A stretch of DNA of 64,000 nucleotides from Tenrec ecaudatus (Eukaryota > Chordata > Mammalia > Afrosoricida > Tenrecidae): the NCBI RefSeq assembly GCF_050624435.1, contig NC_134546.1:12423001-12487000 (forward strand), written 5' to 3'. The notes under the pieces are model-generated. The model saw only the letters and a program-made list of their open reading frames with translations. It was not told the origin of the DNA and searched no databases. Both the position numbers and the translations under genes were made by a program. This document shows, piece after piece, positions 1 to 11,122 of the stretch (the stretch's first letter is position 1; each line of letters opens with the position of its first letter).

Positions 1-62
1 CTGTCTGCCTCTCTCTCCTTCTCCCCTGTACCCTCTGTCTCTGTCTTTCTCTTTGAACCCTT
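1..62. repeat. Pyrimidine-rich low-complexity tract
   Basis: Almost pure C/T with CTCT and CTGTCT repeats. It is low complexity at the window edge and may continue upstream. Confidence 0.7.
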
Positions 63-89
63 TCCTGGTAATGAAGCCTCTGTGTTATA

Positions 90-372
90 AGGAAACCTAA
101 ACTAGGCCACCTGGAGAAGCCTACGGAGAGAGGAGCTGACCACCAACATCAGCCTAGTATCCACCAACATCAGCCTCCAGCATCCGTGTGGAGGAACCTG
201 CAGGTGATTCCAGATTCCCAGGTGTGGCCCCAGCATGAAGGGATAGGGACAAACTGTCACTTCTTTGCCCCATCTGAAATTCCTGACCCCCAAACTGTGA
301 GCATATCAGTGAACGATTCACAGCAATACACTTTGGAGTGATCTGTAGCCCATCGTAGAAAGTGGAACCGAA
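90..372 (+). mobile_element. Ancient MLT1-like (MaLR) LTR remnant
   Basis: The order of motifs fits the 3' half of an MLT1 LTR. A purine-rich 'ggagaagcc...ggagagagg' stretch comes first. Then comes 'ctgacccccaaactgtgagc', the counterpart of the usual 'ctgacctccagaactgtaag'. A decayed tail around 'cagcaataca' follows. The copy is heavily diverged and its 5' half is not readable. The family call is by eye. Confidence 0.45.
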
Positions 373-469
373 CGATGAAGTTCTGGGATGTTATTCTGAT
401 ACTCAAGATCGCGCTCCACTGTGGTCCCACACTAGCCTTTACACGTCTTCTCCAACTTTTCCTTTCTGA

Positions 470-700
470 GCTCACTGAGGAAAACCCCGGTACCTTATTT
501 ATTTTCACCATGTATTTTCTTTTCAATTTCACATTTTTTGTACATCAAAAAATCATACTTACTTTCTTTCCTGCACATCATTATCTACTAGATTTTAAGA
601 TCCCATGATAGTCCTTTGAACCATATTTTCTCAGGACCTAACACAGAACGTGGGCTATGTAGCAGGTACATAATGAATACCTAAAAAGAAATCAATGAAT
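470..700 (+). mobile_element. LINE L2 3'-end fragment
   Basis: The tail follows L2 3' ends: 'ctagattttaagatcccatga' replaces 'ctagactgtaagctccatga'. It continues through 'cctaacacagaacgtgggc' and ends near 'aatgaatacct' and 'aatgaataaacgag'. A short stretch at 790-840 (transferring to 'gatgccactgcttgctgagg') also resembles the L2 3' coding end. Very old and strongly diverged. Confidence 0.5.
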
Positions 701-1061
701 AAACGAGTGACATCATTCTCATAGATCCCTCTGCTGCCACATGAACAATTTTCTGCCACACATCTTTAAGTTCCACCCAGACTAAAAGACCAAGTTCAGA
801 TGCCACTGCTTGCTGAGGTGTTCTCTGATTGTCCCCAAATACAGCAACAGAATGTAGACGGTTTATGTACTCCTTCCGATATACAAAATGGCAGTGACGC
901 ATCATCTTTCCATGACATGATATCTGTAACTTCTTCACCTAGTGCTTCCCTTCCTGTGGGGCAGGACCGTAATGTACTCTCTTTCTCCTCATCTCTGCCC
1001 TCTACTTTCTTTCATCGTTCTTAGTTCCTGTGACACCTTCAAAACTGGTGTGTTGATTAAT

Positions 1062-1243
1062 ATGAACTTGGTGGTACAACAGCTAAGTCCTCAGCTGCTC
1101 AACTAGATCAGGCTCAAACCTACCTCGCAACTCCGTGGGAGGGGGCCCTGGTCCTCTGTGCCGATGGAGATCACAGCCCCGAAAAACCCTCCGCCTCTGT
1201 CACATGGGGTTGCGATGCGTTGAAATCAACTCACCCGCACCCC
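1062..1243 (+). mobile_element. AfroSINE copy (decayed)
   Basis: A box-A-like head ('gtggtacaacagctaag') leads to a recognisable body. 'gagatcacagccccgaaaaa' stands for 'gattacagccttggaaa', and 'ggggttgcgatgcgttgaaatc' stands for 'gggtcgctatgagtcggaatc'. This order is typical of the tRNA-derived afrotherian SINE in sense orientation. Highly diverged, so an old copy. Confidence 0.55.
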
Positions 1244-2299
1244 AAGGCAACAAGGGTCAAAGACCATAGCAACCCTCCCACCTTTCCCAAAGAGACAAAA
1301 TGGAATTTCATGTTAGATGGCCTTACATGGGAGTGTGTTTGGATCAAGGGCAGTCTTGAGTGCCACCGCCTTCATACCTCATTGTGAGCATTGTGTACTA
1401 TTCCAGGAGGATGACTTATCTTACAGAGAAATTAATATTCTAGTCTCAAAGGGTTTGGGAGGCGGCCCCAGGTCTCCACAGTAACAGAGAGGAAAGGAAC
1501 AACCCAGGGATGGGGAAGCAATCCAGATTTCACCCCAACTCCACCAGAGTCGTTCAACCCTATCAGAGAGCTACCACGTACAATGTCCTTTGGATAAAGT
1601 TTTGTGGCTAAAACAAAATGGAAAAGCGAAGGAAGAGTGAAAGGAACTGAGGAATTTAAAAATTGTAAGGAACTGTTGGAAGCCCGTGGGGTGTTCAAGT
1701 GTATGTGGGGAAACATACCACATGAGAAGACATAGCAGCCTTCTTTCATTAGATGAAAGGATTCCAGGTACAACATTACTCATTCTGAATATCTTGTAAC
1801 ACTTCACCTAAAGTGATAAGATAGACAAATCGGGGCTCATTATCAGGAAGATTTTAACAATAGAATACCACTAATGGGGTGAGCATCCTAAGTTTGTTCT
1901 GTTTCTGAAATTTTCCAAACCAGTGGGTTTCTGTTAGAAAAGTGTAATTTGGTGACCTTTCCCTGATTTTTACAAACTGTGTAGGAAGGGCTGGCAGGGT
2001 AAAAAGGAAGCGGCCTAGACATGAGAAGCTACACTTATTCCCATGTTCCTCTCTTGGAGACTGGATTTGTGGAGAAGAGTTACACTAACTAGGTCTGTAC
2101 TCCTGGAAGGATGCTGTTCCTGCCCAGGCCACTGAGGCGCAGAATTATCCCAACACTACTATTACAGCCGCTATCAGCTACAATTGATGACAATCTGCCA
2201 CACGGACAGAGCCGAACCAGAAGCTGGAGACAGGGGAGCCTCGGAAATGTAGTTCACAGACTCTCAGACCAGTAGCATTTCCCAGTTAACTACTGGGTC
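1244..2299. other. Unassigned, apparently single-copy DNA
   Basis: No open frame above about 110 codons, no repeat family recognised and no simple repeat. The 114- and 78-codon antisense frames at 1432-1807 have no recognisable domain and overlap each other, as chance frames do. Confidence 0.5.
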
Positions 2300-2490
2300 T
2301 ATGAGGACTCATGGCCACTCCATGACCACATTGCAGAATGGAGTAGAATTGAACCATCGAGTTTCCGTGACTGATGTTCAGAAGCCTTTTGCCAGACCTT
2401 TCTTCGGAGGCACTGCTGGGTGGGTTCGAATGGTCAACCTTTTGGTTAGCAGCTCAGCTCTTAAGCATGTGTGCCACCCAGGGACTCCTC
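2300..2490 (-). mobile_element. AfroSINE copy, antisense
   Basis: The reverse AfroSINE order is clear: 'gactcatggccactccatg', then 'gtagaattgaaccatcgagt', then 'gctgggtgggttcgaa' (box B on the other strand). 'ccttttggttagcagctcag' and 'gccacccagggactcct' (the SINE head) follow. Confidence 0.75.
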
Positions 2491-2663
2491 TCAGCAGGAC
2501 AATGTCGAGGATATAAAGTTGAATGTGGGGTTAAGAGGCATACTGGTCAATAGTTGTCATATGAGCCCACAGAACCACACTGTGATAAGCATCCTTCTCT
2601 CCATGAACAATTATAGTAGCTTCTACTGGTACTCCTTCAGACCCTTCTGACTTTCCCCCTGAT

Positions 2664-2840
2664 CCCTGGTAGCTTTGGATGGCTAACTACAAAGCTGAGG
2701 GTCAAACCAACCAACCGAGAAAGAGGAGGCTTTTCTGCAAAGAGGTATAGCCTCAGAAACCCAAAGGGCAGCTCTACTATGTCCTGTAGGATCACTGAGT
2801 TGGAATCAGCTGGATACCAGTGAGTTTGGTTTTAGTTTGA
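2664..2840 (+). mobile_element. AfroSINE copy, sense
   Basis: Contains 'ggctaactacaaagctgagg', 'tagcctcagaaacccaaagg', 'cagctctactatgtcctg' and 'gatcactgagttggaatcag', ending in 'gtgagtttggttttag'. A second short 3'-end piece ('agagtcagaatctacttgat') follows at 2850-2895, so the tail region looks duplicated or is a second truncated copy. Confidence 0.7.
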
Positions 2841-2924
2841 AATCCTATAGATAGTCTCTTAGAGTCAGAATCTACTTGATGGCAACGTTTTTCTGTTTGG
2901 TTGTTTGTTGGCTTTTGGCTATGT

Positions 2925-3530
2925 CATGGCTAGGAAATTCCTTTACAACAGAAATGGAATTGTCTCATGCCTCTGCTTAAAACACTCTGATTGTTTCCAA
3001 TAATCATTTTGATAAGAAATCTTTGCCTATACCGACCATCTACAAAGTTCTGTGTGCTCTGTCCCTTGCTCACCTTTAGAGCTTTCTCCTTTACTGAGCC
3101 TCTCTTGATCTCTGCAAAGACTACTCATGATGATCTTTTCGTTTCTTAAACGTGTTATTCGTTTGCTCATAGGTCCCTTGTGCAGTCTCCTCTCTGTGTC
3201 TGGTGTGTCCCTCCTCCACATAACCCATCTATGTTGACTTCACAATTCAGTTCAGTCAACTTCCCTTCCGAAAAGCCTTTCTTCACCTCTCTGGTGGGCC
3301 CATTGCACCATTTTAACCTACATCCCTCTGCCAATCAATTATTTGCAGCTGGCTTTTCATTGCATCTCTCTACCTACATGTTGCCATTTAATTTTCTCAC
3401 CCTCTCCACACTATCAGCTTAAGAAACTCAGAAATCTTAGCCTTCTTGGGTTTTTGTACAATGCTCACACAATACTTAGCACAATGCCTGGCATGTCAAA
3501 GAGATTTAATAAGTGAATAAAAATATGAAC
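2925..3530 (+). mobile_element. LINE L2 3' end, long copy
   Basis: About 600 bases follow the L2 3' coding end and UTR in order. 'cctctgcttaaaacactctg' comes first, then the 'ttccgaaaagcctttcttca' block (for 'agagaggccttccctga'). The end is 'cacaatgcctggcatgtc' followed by 'tttaataagtgaataaa'. The two frames spanning 3027-3422 are shadows of this repeat. Confidence 0.65.
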
Positions 3531-4821
3531 AGCTGAGTAGATAATTTTTATAGCTCATTCTTATTGAGTAGAAGTTAAAAAAAACATCTTGGGGACTCAT
3601 GTCAGTTGTCTGCTTTTGAAATACCGTGTTCTCGAAAAACTGAATTCACTGCTGGGCATATCATAGATGTCGTTTAAATATTAGAAAAGCAACAATCATT
3701 TCTCACTGGCTGCTGTGTTTGAGAGGGCTCTAAGGAGAGTTTGCCTTTGTCTAAAAACCCAGTGTGCCTCTGAAAATGTTTTGCCTTTTGTTTGCACTCG
3801 CAGGGAGCCCCAGAACTCCCTGGTGATTCCCATCTTCCAGCAGGAACTCTCCCAAGGAATTCCCTCTAGGAATTCCCTCTAGGAATGCTGCCTTTGTTGA
3901 CTGCGTGTCTTTTGAAGCCTGGGTTAGGTGGGCAATAAACACCCAAACTGAAGCAGCTTGAGTTTTGCAACAAGGTCTTTATGCCACTTGACTCTTACAA
4001 CGATGGCGACAGGAACACAGGGGAAAATAGATGAGCTTCTGAGTGGCAAGAATTCCCTAGGGTCCCATGGGAAGCTACTGAAGGCAGAAGGGAAAAGCAC
4101 CAAGCAAGTCTTTAGAGAGGGCCATGTTGGGGTACGCACCCCGTGTTTTATTTTATTTTGGGGGCTGTAGTTTGTCCAAAATTAGCAGTTGTCCTTTGGG
4201 GCCTGGCAAGATGTCATGGCACCAGTCATCTCTAGCTCAGTTTGTGGGAGTTCATTTGGTAGTACAGGCATCTTCTGTTTTTTCAATGGATGTCTGCACG
4301 ATCAAACAGACCCCCCCCCCCACCCCACACGCACAAGTTCGAGGTCCTTGTCCAGTGAGATGGACGGTAGAAGAGAATTATGATATTCCTCATGAGCAAC
4401 TTTGCTTATTTATGCCCTTCGCTCTGGAGATAAACTACTCATCAAGGACTTTCGGTGACTGGGGACTCCCGTGTCTGCCAGATGGAAGAAATATGAACCT
4501 GAAGGGATATATTTTTGTAGTGTTTACAGTGCATAGAAGTTTCCTTAAATATATAATCAGTGATAATTAGGCTATGTGTTGTAAGAAGGGGTATAAACAC
4601 TATTGACATGCTAGTCTCGGAATAGGCACCATCCGAGTTGATTTGCCTTTGACAGTTTCTGATTTTCGATATTTTTGATATTTTGGGAAGCAGATGTGAT
4701 GAGGGTGAAGAAGTTTAAGCTTGATAATAATATCTCTCGATTCCAAAATAATATTGCTGGTTTGCATACTCCTAACATCTGAACCCACAGAGCAAAACAG
4801 GAGTGTGGAGGAAGTTGTCAA
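3531..4821. other. Unassigned DNA with a poly-C tract and a small tandem repeat
   Basis: No repeat family recognised. Local features are a tandem triplication of 'aggaattccctct' around 3854-3885 and a C-rich tract at 4310-4325. A 148-codon frame at 4124-4570 crosses the poly-C tract, has no domain and overlaps another random frame, so I do not call a gene. Confidence 0.5.
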
Positions 4822-5612
4822 GCTGTTGTTTCAGCTGGTGCCACGGGGCTGTGCTGAATCCCTCGCTAGATGTGCAACAGAATAAAGCACCGCCCGGTTT
4901 TGCACAATCCACAATTCTTCTCATCTCTGAGAGTCTCCTCGAAGCCACTGTGTGCATCCAGCTTGGTGAGGCTCTTCCTCTTTTTCGCTAATCTACTTTC
5001 CCAAACATGATGTCCTTTTCCAAGCACAGGTCTCTACTAATAGCAGGTCCGAAATAGCGACCACCAAGTCTCATGCTTCACCTTTGCAAGCAGCATCCTG
5101 GGCGTACTTCCTTCAAGAGAGATTTATTTTTTTTCTTCTGGAAGTTCATGGCTCCTTCAAGGTTCTTCAGTAGCACCATTGTTCAAATCTATCAATTCCT
5201 CTGCTGTCTGCCTTATGCACGGTGTGAATTTCACATGCGTGGAAGGCAACTGAAAATACCCTGACTCGTGTCAGGCACAGCAGAGTCCTTAAACGGACAT
5301 TTTGTTCTTTAACACTTTAAACGAGATCTTCCATATAGGTGACTTGCTCAGTGCAATATGTGCTTGAATTCATGGCTACTACTTCTATAAGCATCGATTA
5401 TGAATCCAAGTAAAACAAAATCCCTGATAACTTTAATCTTTTCTCTCTTTATCACGATGCTATCGGTTGGTTCCGTTGTGAGGATTTTTGTTTTCTGTAC
5501 ATTGAATTCCAATCTGGATGGCAAGCTGCAGTCTTTGATTTGCATCAGCAAGTGCCTCCAGCCAGCGCTGCTCCCTTTCAGCAAGCAAGACTGGGTCATC
5601 TGCATATAGCAC
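4822..5612 (-). pseudogene. RTE/BovB retrotransposon 3' part (antisense), left segment of a split copy
   Basis: Reading the minus strand from the right, this runs from reverse transcriptase to the RTE 3' end. The antisense frame at 5348-5610 translates to a BovB-like stretch. Around 5590-5612 is the 'LQYADD'-type catalytic motif (here read as CYMQMTQ, frameshifted), followed by 'LLMQIKD' and 'VQKTKILTT'. The tail at 4822-5340 carries the BovB 3' landmarks in reverse, such as 'ctcttcctctttttcgct', 'atgatgtccttttccaagc' and 'tgcatccagcttggtgagg'. Frameshifts and stops abound. The copy continues at 6746 after an inserted L1 end. Confidence 0.8.
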
Positions 5613-6745
5613 GTTCTTTTTAAAATCATTTTACTGGGGGCGCGTTCAACTCTTATCACAATCCATACATGCATCCACTGTGTCAAGCACATCTGTACAT
5701 TTGTTGCCATCATCATTCTCAAAACATTTTCTTTCTACTTGAGCCCTTGGTATCAGGTCCTCATTTTGTCCCCATCCCTCCCCTCCCTTCATCATGAACC
5801 CTTGATCATTTATAAAATATTTTTTTTCATGTCTTACGCTGTCCAGTGTCTCCCTTCACCCACTTTTCTGTTGTCTGTCCCCCAGGGAGGGGATTATATA
5901 TAGATCCTTGTGATAAGTTCCCCTTTCTACTCCACCTTCCCCTTCCCCTCCTGGTACTGCTACTCTTATTATTGGTCCTGAGAGGTTTATCTGTCCTAGA
6001 TTCCCTGTGCTTCCAGCTCTTATCTGTACCAGTGTACATGCTCTGGTCTAGCCAAATTTGTAAGGTGAAATTGGGGTCATGATAGTGGGGGGAGGAAACA
6101 TTAAAGAACTATAGGGAAGTTGTATATTTCATCGGTGCTATATTGCACCCTGATTAGCTCTTCTCCCTGAGACTCTTCTGTAAGGGGATGTCCAGTTGCC
6201 TAGAGATGGGCTTTGGGTCTCCACTATATACTCTCCTTCATTCACAATGCGATGATTTTTATTTATTTTTTGGTCTTTGATGCCTGATACCTGATCCCAT
6301 CGACACCTTGTGATCACACAGGCTGGTGTGCTTCTTCCATGTGGGCATTGTTGCTTCTCAGCTAGATGGCTGCTTGTTTATCTTCAGGTCTTTAAGACTC
6401 CAGATGCTATATCTTTTGATAGCCAGGCACCATCAGCTTTCTTCATTACATTTGCTTATGCACCCGCTTTGTCTTCAGCGATTGTGTAGGGAAGGTGGGC
6501 ATCATGGAATGCCAGTTTAATAGAAAAAGTGTTCTTGCTTTGATGGAGTACTTGAGTAGAGACCCAATGTCCATCTGCTACCTTAATACTAAATCTATAA
6601 ATATATGCACATAGATCTACTTCCCCATCAACATATATCAATGTATTTACATATGTACATGCCTGTATTTAGACCTCCATAAATATCCTTTGCTTCCTAG
6701 TTCTTTCCTCTATTTCCTTTTACTTCCTCTTGTTCCACTCTCACG
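5613..6745 (-). mobile_element. L1 3' end (1.1 kb) inserted antisense into BovB
   Basis: Same family as the sense copy at 12956-14472. It starts on the plus strand with the reverse of poly-A ('ttctttttaaaatcatttta') and 'gggggcgcgttcaactctta'. It then follows the family back through 'cccttggtatcaggtcctca' and 'catgtgggcattgttgcttc' to 'ctacttccccatcaacat'. Target duplication: 'atatagca' at 5604-5611 and again at 6746-6753. Both flanks read as one BovB reverse-transcriptase segment once the insert is ignored. The copy is 5'-truncated and has no ORF. Confidence 0.8.
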
Positions 6746-7085
6746 ATATAGCAGCTTCTTAAGAAGCCTCCCTTCCATCCTGATGTAGTGTTCCTTCTAG
6801 AGTTCAATTTCTCAGATTATTTTCTCAGCACACAGATTGAGCAAGTATGCTAGGTGGATATCATTCTGACATGCAGCTTGCTTGTTTTAAATCATACAGA
6901 ATCTCCTTGTTCTGTTTGAGCAACTGACTCTTGGTCTGTGTACAGGTTCCACATAGCATAATTAAATGTTCTGTCTTTCCCATTCTTCAGAATGCGCTCC
7001 GGAATTTGTGGTCCAGACAGTCAAATGCCCTGCATCGTCAATAAAACACAAGTGAACATCTCCCTGGTTACTCTCTGAAATCAAA
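6746..7085 (-). pseudogene. RTE/BovB reverse transcriptase segment (antisense), right segment of the split copy
   Basis: Continues the BovB copy interrupted at 5612. Landmarks on the plus strand are 'tttctcagcacacagattga' (LYAEQ region), 'aatctccttgttctgtttga', 'ttcccattcttcagaatgcg' and 'gtcaataaaacacaagtgaa', all standard for the BovB palm and fingers in reverse. It ends near 7085, where the next BovB copy begins in the opposite direction. Confidence 0.75.
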
Positions 7086-7087
7086 GA

Positions 7088-7560
7088 ACAAATAATTGTA
7101 TTGGACAAATCTGATACAAGAGAACTATTTTCAAAATTAAAGAGCAAAGATGTATTTTGCTCTTTACATACATTGTCAGGATGTATATAAACCTGACACA
7201 AGCCATGGCATGTTTCAATGACTTCACATGCATGTAAAACCTGGACAATGAATAAGGAAGACAGCAGAACACTGATGTTTGGGAGTTATAGTATTATCGG
7301 AGAATCTTGAAAGTACCACTGGCTGCCAGAAGAACAAACAAATCTGTCTTGGAAGCAGTAGAGACGGCACGCTGTGTACAAGGATGGCTCGATTTCATGT
7401 CACCTGCTTTGGACATATTGTCAAGAGAGACCACTTTGTAGAAAGAAGATTAAGTTTGGTAAAGTAGAGGGTGAGTGACAAAGAGGAAGACCCAGGACGA
7501 ATTGGCTGCAACAATGGCTTGAGCATAGCAGTCAGGGCTCAACGATGTCCCACCTGTTGT
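7088..7560 (+). pseudogene. RTE/BovB 3' end, sense
   Basis: Starts at 'attgtattggacaaatctga' and 'aaagagcaaagatg'. It proceeds through 'cacatgcatgtaaaacctgg', 'acaatgaataaggaagac', 'ctggctgccagaagaacaaa', 'ctgtcttggaagcagtagag' and 'ggacatattgtcaagagaga' to 'aagaggaagacccaggacga'. This is the C-terminal part of BovB ORF2 and its 3' end. The terminal SINE-like tail is degraded. Confidence 0.75.
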
Positions 7561-7905
7561 AAAACTGGCACCGGACAAGAATGGGAGAGTAGTCTTTACC
7601 TCTACATGGCCTGTGCGAGTGTTATGTGAATCCATTAAAATCTGGACCCCAGTGGAGATAAGTTAGGGAATCCTAAGAGTGTCTCCATAGGACTCTAACT
7701 CCTGACGCAGCTGACCTCCCTCATCAGGACTCAGGAAGTACTGGCGCTGAATACAAACTGTGTCCAGGGTCAGACCCCTTCTTGTCCCGGACATTATTGC
7801 AAGAGCAACCAAGTAGATCTCTTGTTAGGGCTTTGCCACATGTGGTTTCCCTCAATCTTGGGTGTTACAGCCTACACTGCTGGTTGGCTGATTCTTTTTT
7901 GTAAT
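7561..7905. other. Unassigned DNA
   Basis: No open frame of note and no repeat recognised. Confidence 0.4.
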
Positions 7906-8165
7906 TTCTAATCTCAGCCCACATGCTCCCTCTCCCAGAACTCCTCAGACCACTCAGTATAGCGCAATTTCCTTTTCACTAACTCTTGTTTCTTTCAAAG
8001 CAGAATTACTCTCTGAAATTACCTTGCTCATTTTTTTTTGTTTACTTGTCTGTCCACCGTGCCTGCTGGAATAAGTATCTACCTGTTTTCCTTTTATACT
8101 GTTGCCTCCTTAGCACTAACAGCCATACCTGATGCTCAGTGAATATTCACTGTATGAAGGAATGC
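7906..8165 (+). mobile_element. LINE L2 3' end
   Basis: Follows L2 in order: 'actctctgaaattaccttgc', then 'tgtttacttgtctgtccacc', 'ttagcactaacagccatacc' and 'gctcagtgaatattcactgt' followed by 'atgaaggaatg'. The last of these is the decayed form of 'gctcaataaatatttgttgaatgaatg'. Confidence 0.6.
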
Positions 8166-9405
8166 ATATCTGAGAAATGGAATAAACCTAATTTATACCA
8201 TGAAACAGGAAGACTAAAGAGACATTGCAGACTGAACAGTTTTGTTATTCTTTGTAATTCTTGATAATCTGGCCTGGGAAACCCTCACTGTCATTTTAAT
8301 TGGAACCTGAATGAGACGTGATTTTCTTGCTACAAAGCTATTGAAGGACCGCTTACATATGTCATGTGTTTATTATATGTATATTGGGAACCCTGTCTCT
8401 ACCACTCCCCTCCGCTCATCTTCCCGTGCCTCAATGCCTTGAAAGGTGATCATTTGATTTATCAAACATGAGGACTCACATCCCCTTTCTTTCCTTTTTT
8501 GATCTCAACACAGAATTGTCTTCCCTGGTCATTTGCCTACCCACTGACTCCATCGACAAGCTCAGCTCCTGGGGGTTGTTATTTTCCCTGCCCAAAGCTT
8601 AATTCTATTTATTTTGTCCGTTTTAGCATTTTCATTACACTTAGTTACAAACCCGAAGGCGATAAAAAGGATGCACACCTCTGAGTTCCAGTGTTCCGCG
8701 GCTATTGACATTTATTAATTTAGGTTAGCATTCCGATGGTGTTTTCACTGTTCCTTTGTTCTCTTTCTTCCCTTTGTTTTAAGGGAGAAATCTTCGTTGC
8801 TGGCCTCTTGAAAGGATTTCACAGCTGAAGGGACTGCAAAAGAGGAAAGAAGACTATTACTTGAAACCAGGTGAGGTCTCTTAAGGAGTCTTGATGTAGT
8901 CTGTTCCCAAGTCCCCTGAAAGCATGCACTAGCTTCTCCACTTTCCTAGCCTGAGCTGCTTAGCAGGTTTTCTCCTAGAGGCTCTTTATCTGAGGGTGAC
9001 TCGCCTGTATCAAGGAGTTTACAAAATGAAACACTATTAGACCATTCTGGATTTAGAGAAAAGCACCATGATGGAGCAACGGGTAGACTGGCATGAGTTA
9101 TAAGCCACCACAATCGCAATGATCATTCAGGACCCAGGCAGGCAACAAAGCAGCCTGGGTTGGCTCTCCACATGCAGTCTCCAGCCCCCCTCCATCCTAT
9201 TCTGGGCCTGTAGGAATGTCTTGTGTGGGTAATAGTCAGTGCTCACGTCCTCTGACTTATGGTTGTATCTGGTCAACAGGAGGTACGAGATGGGAATGAG
9301 AGGTTGGGAGAAGAGCGAAGTCAGGGTACTTGTTACTCTGGCTTGCTTCCAGTGAATGTTCTGTCGATGGACCCACACGTGCCCATCTCTCCAGTGCCCT
9401 TGATG
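8166..9405. other. Unassigned DNA
   Basis: Nothing recognisable. All frames are at or below about 100 codons and overlap one another. No simple repeat of note. Confidence 0.4.
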
Positions 9406-9690
9406 TTCTAGTTTCATGAGGCTGCCATACAAAATGCCACAAAGCTTTAACTAATAGAAGCTTGTTTTCATTATGTTCTGCAAACTGAAGTTCAACTAGG
9501 ATATCAACCATAATGATGTCTTCTAAAGGCTTCGAGGGAGCCTCTGTTCCAGCCCTGTCTCATAGCTTTGGATGGTCCCAAATCCTCTGTATTTCTTTGC
9601 TTGCAAGTACATTCTCACCTGCCCATATTTTCCTGATATATCTTTTGAAAGATAAGTCATTGCCTATTTTTTTCCCTCAGTCCCCAGGCT
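9406..9690 (-). mobile_element. MLT1-like (MaLR) LTR remnant, antisense
   Basis: 'tagtttcatgaggctgccat' and 'acaaaatgccacaaagcttt' are the reverse of the MLT1 3' end. Blocks resembling 'gagggagcctctgttccagc' and 'tttctttgcttgcaagtaca' follow, as in reversed MLT1 bodies. Old copy; the subfamily cannot be named. Confidence 0.45.
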
Positions 9691-10640
9691 CTCGTTGACT
9701 CTTTTGGCGAGGTCTTCATTTTGATGCACATCCGTGTTTAATTTTTAGGAGGTCTGTTTGTCTTCTGTTGCTGGTGCAGTTTTGGGTAAGTTTGACAGTC
9801 GATTTATGCCATGTTTTGGGTGCCCTGGTGGGATAATGAGTTCCCCGTTGGGCTGCTGATAACAAAGTCCGCAGTCTGAAATCACCAGGTAGTTCCCAGG
9901 ATAAAGAGGAGGGTGTGTACCCCCATAAAGACTTGCAGTCTTGGAAACCCACACGAGCAGCTCTATCCTGTGATGGATGCTCATGATGAGTCAGCATCTA
10001 CTCACTGGGAGTGAGTTTGGTTTTCAGTTATTCGGGCCCTTAAGTGTCTTCCAACTGCCCTTCGATGTTCTTTATGACTTTCTATTTGCTCCGTGAGTCT
10101 TTGATCCATCTAGAATTAGTTTCTGTATTTGGTGAGAAAGAAGGATCCAGTTTTATTTAGCTTCAAAGAAATACTTAGCACCATTTATTAAAGAGACTGT
10201 TTCTTACCCATTAAATATATTTTGGCCTTTGGTCAAAGATCAACTGTCTGCAGGTGGATGGATTTACTTCTAAATGTGCAGTCCTTCTCCATTGGTCTAT
10301 ATATCTGCCATTGGGCCAGCGCCAGGCTGTTTTGATTACTGTGATGGTGCATTTGGGTTAAAATTGAGAAAGTGCAAGGTTTCCTACCTTGTTATTCCTC
10401 TTTAGTTGTGCTTTGCTTACCCATGATCTCTTAGTTTATGCATCTTTTACTTATCCAGGGTGATTAGTTTATCTACATCTTTAAAGAATAATGATGGAAA
10501 CAAGATTGAGATGGTATTATATCTATAATTGCATTGCATAGTGTTAATATTTTCACAATATTAAATCTTCCTGTCACTATACATGGCATGTTTTATAGTG
10601 TCACTCAAATTTTAATAGTAGCAGATTCTTTTTGGAAGCA
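9691..10640 (-). pseudogene. L1 ORF2 3' region, antisense, carrying an AfroSINE
   Basis: Read on the minus strand, this is the C-terminal part of an old L1 ORF2. Plus-strand landmarks are 'tttgatccatctagaattag', 'agcaccatttattaaagaga', 'ccattggtctatatatctgc', 'ggctgttttgattactgtga' and 'cacaatattaaatcttcctg'. These are standard for mammalian L1M/L1P ends in reverse. The AfroSINE at 9818-10035 lies inside it. Many stops and indels. Confidence 0.75.
9818..10035 (+). mobile_element. AfroSINE copy inside antisense L1
   Basis: Head 'gtgccctggtgggataatga', then 'ttgggctgctgataacaaag', 'tgaaatcaccaggtagttcc', 'cttgcagtcttggaaaccca', 'gcagctctatcctgtgatgg' and 'gagtgagtttggttttcag'. It is intact from head to tail, about 215 bases, and younger than its L1 host. 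Confidence 0.8.
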
Positions 10641-10842
10641 AAGTGCCATTTTGTGAAATAAATTTTACCATGTCCATCCCACATTCCCTAAGATCTGATG
10701 AATCCACTTGCTCCTCTTTAGGCCCACACCAAACTAAACCACTGCCACCAAGTAGCCCCCTAATGGCCCGAAAAGGGAATGTTGGAAGCAAGAAAGAAAT
10801 GTTCAGGTTGCACCACTTAAGTAATAAATCTAGGTAATTTAC

Positions 10843-11122
10843 TTTAAAAAATCATTTTTGGGGGAGCTCGTACAGCTCTTATCACAATCCATACATCCAC
10901 CCATTGTGCCAAGCACATTTGTACATTTGTGGCCTTCATCGTTTTCAAAACATTTTCTTTCTACTTGAGCCCTTGGTATCAGCTCCTCATTTTCCCCCTA
11001 CCTTCCCTCCCTCATGAACCCTTGATAATTTATAAATTATTATTATTTTTTCTTGTCTTACCCTGACTGATATCTCCCTTCACCCACTTTTCTGTTGTCT
11101 GTTCCCCTTGGAGGGGGTTATA
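10843..11122 (-). mobile_element. L1 3' end, antisense, short copy
   Basis: Same 3'-end family as 5613-6745. Landmarks are 'tttaaaaaatcatttttggg', 'gtacagctcttatcacaatc', 'aagcacatttgtacatttgt', 'cttgagcccttggtatcagc' and 'cccacttttctgttgtctgt'. 5'-truncated to about 280 bases. Similar 'atttactttaaa' and 'ataaacttttaaa' at the borders may be a decayed target duplication. Confidence 0.75.

Noticed and set aside
4124..4570. 148-codon sense open frame
   Set aside because: It crosses a poly-C run, overlaps another frame and shows no domain or splice context.
6746..7560. Twin-priming inversion of a single BovB insertion
   Set aside because: The two oppositely oriented parts overlap in content (both carry the 3' end), so they are separate copies.
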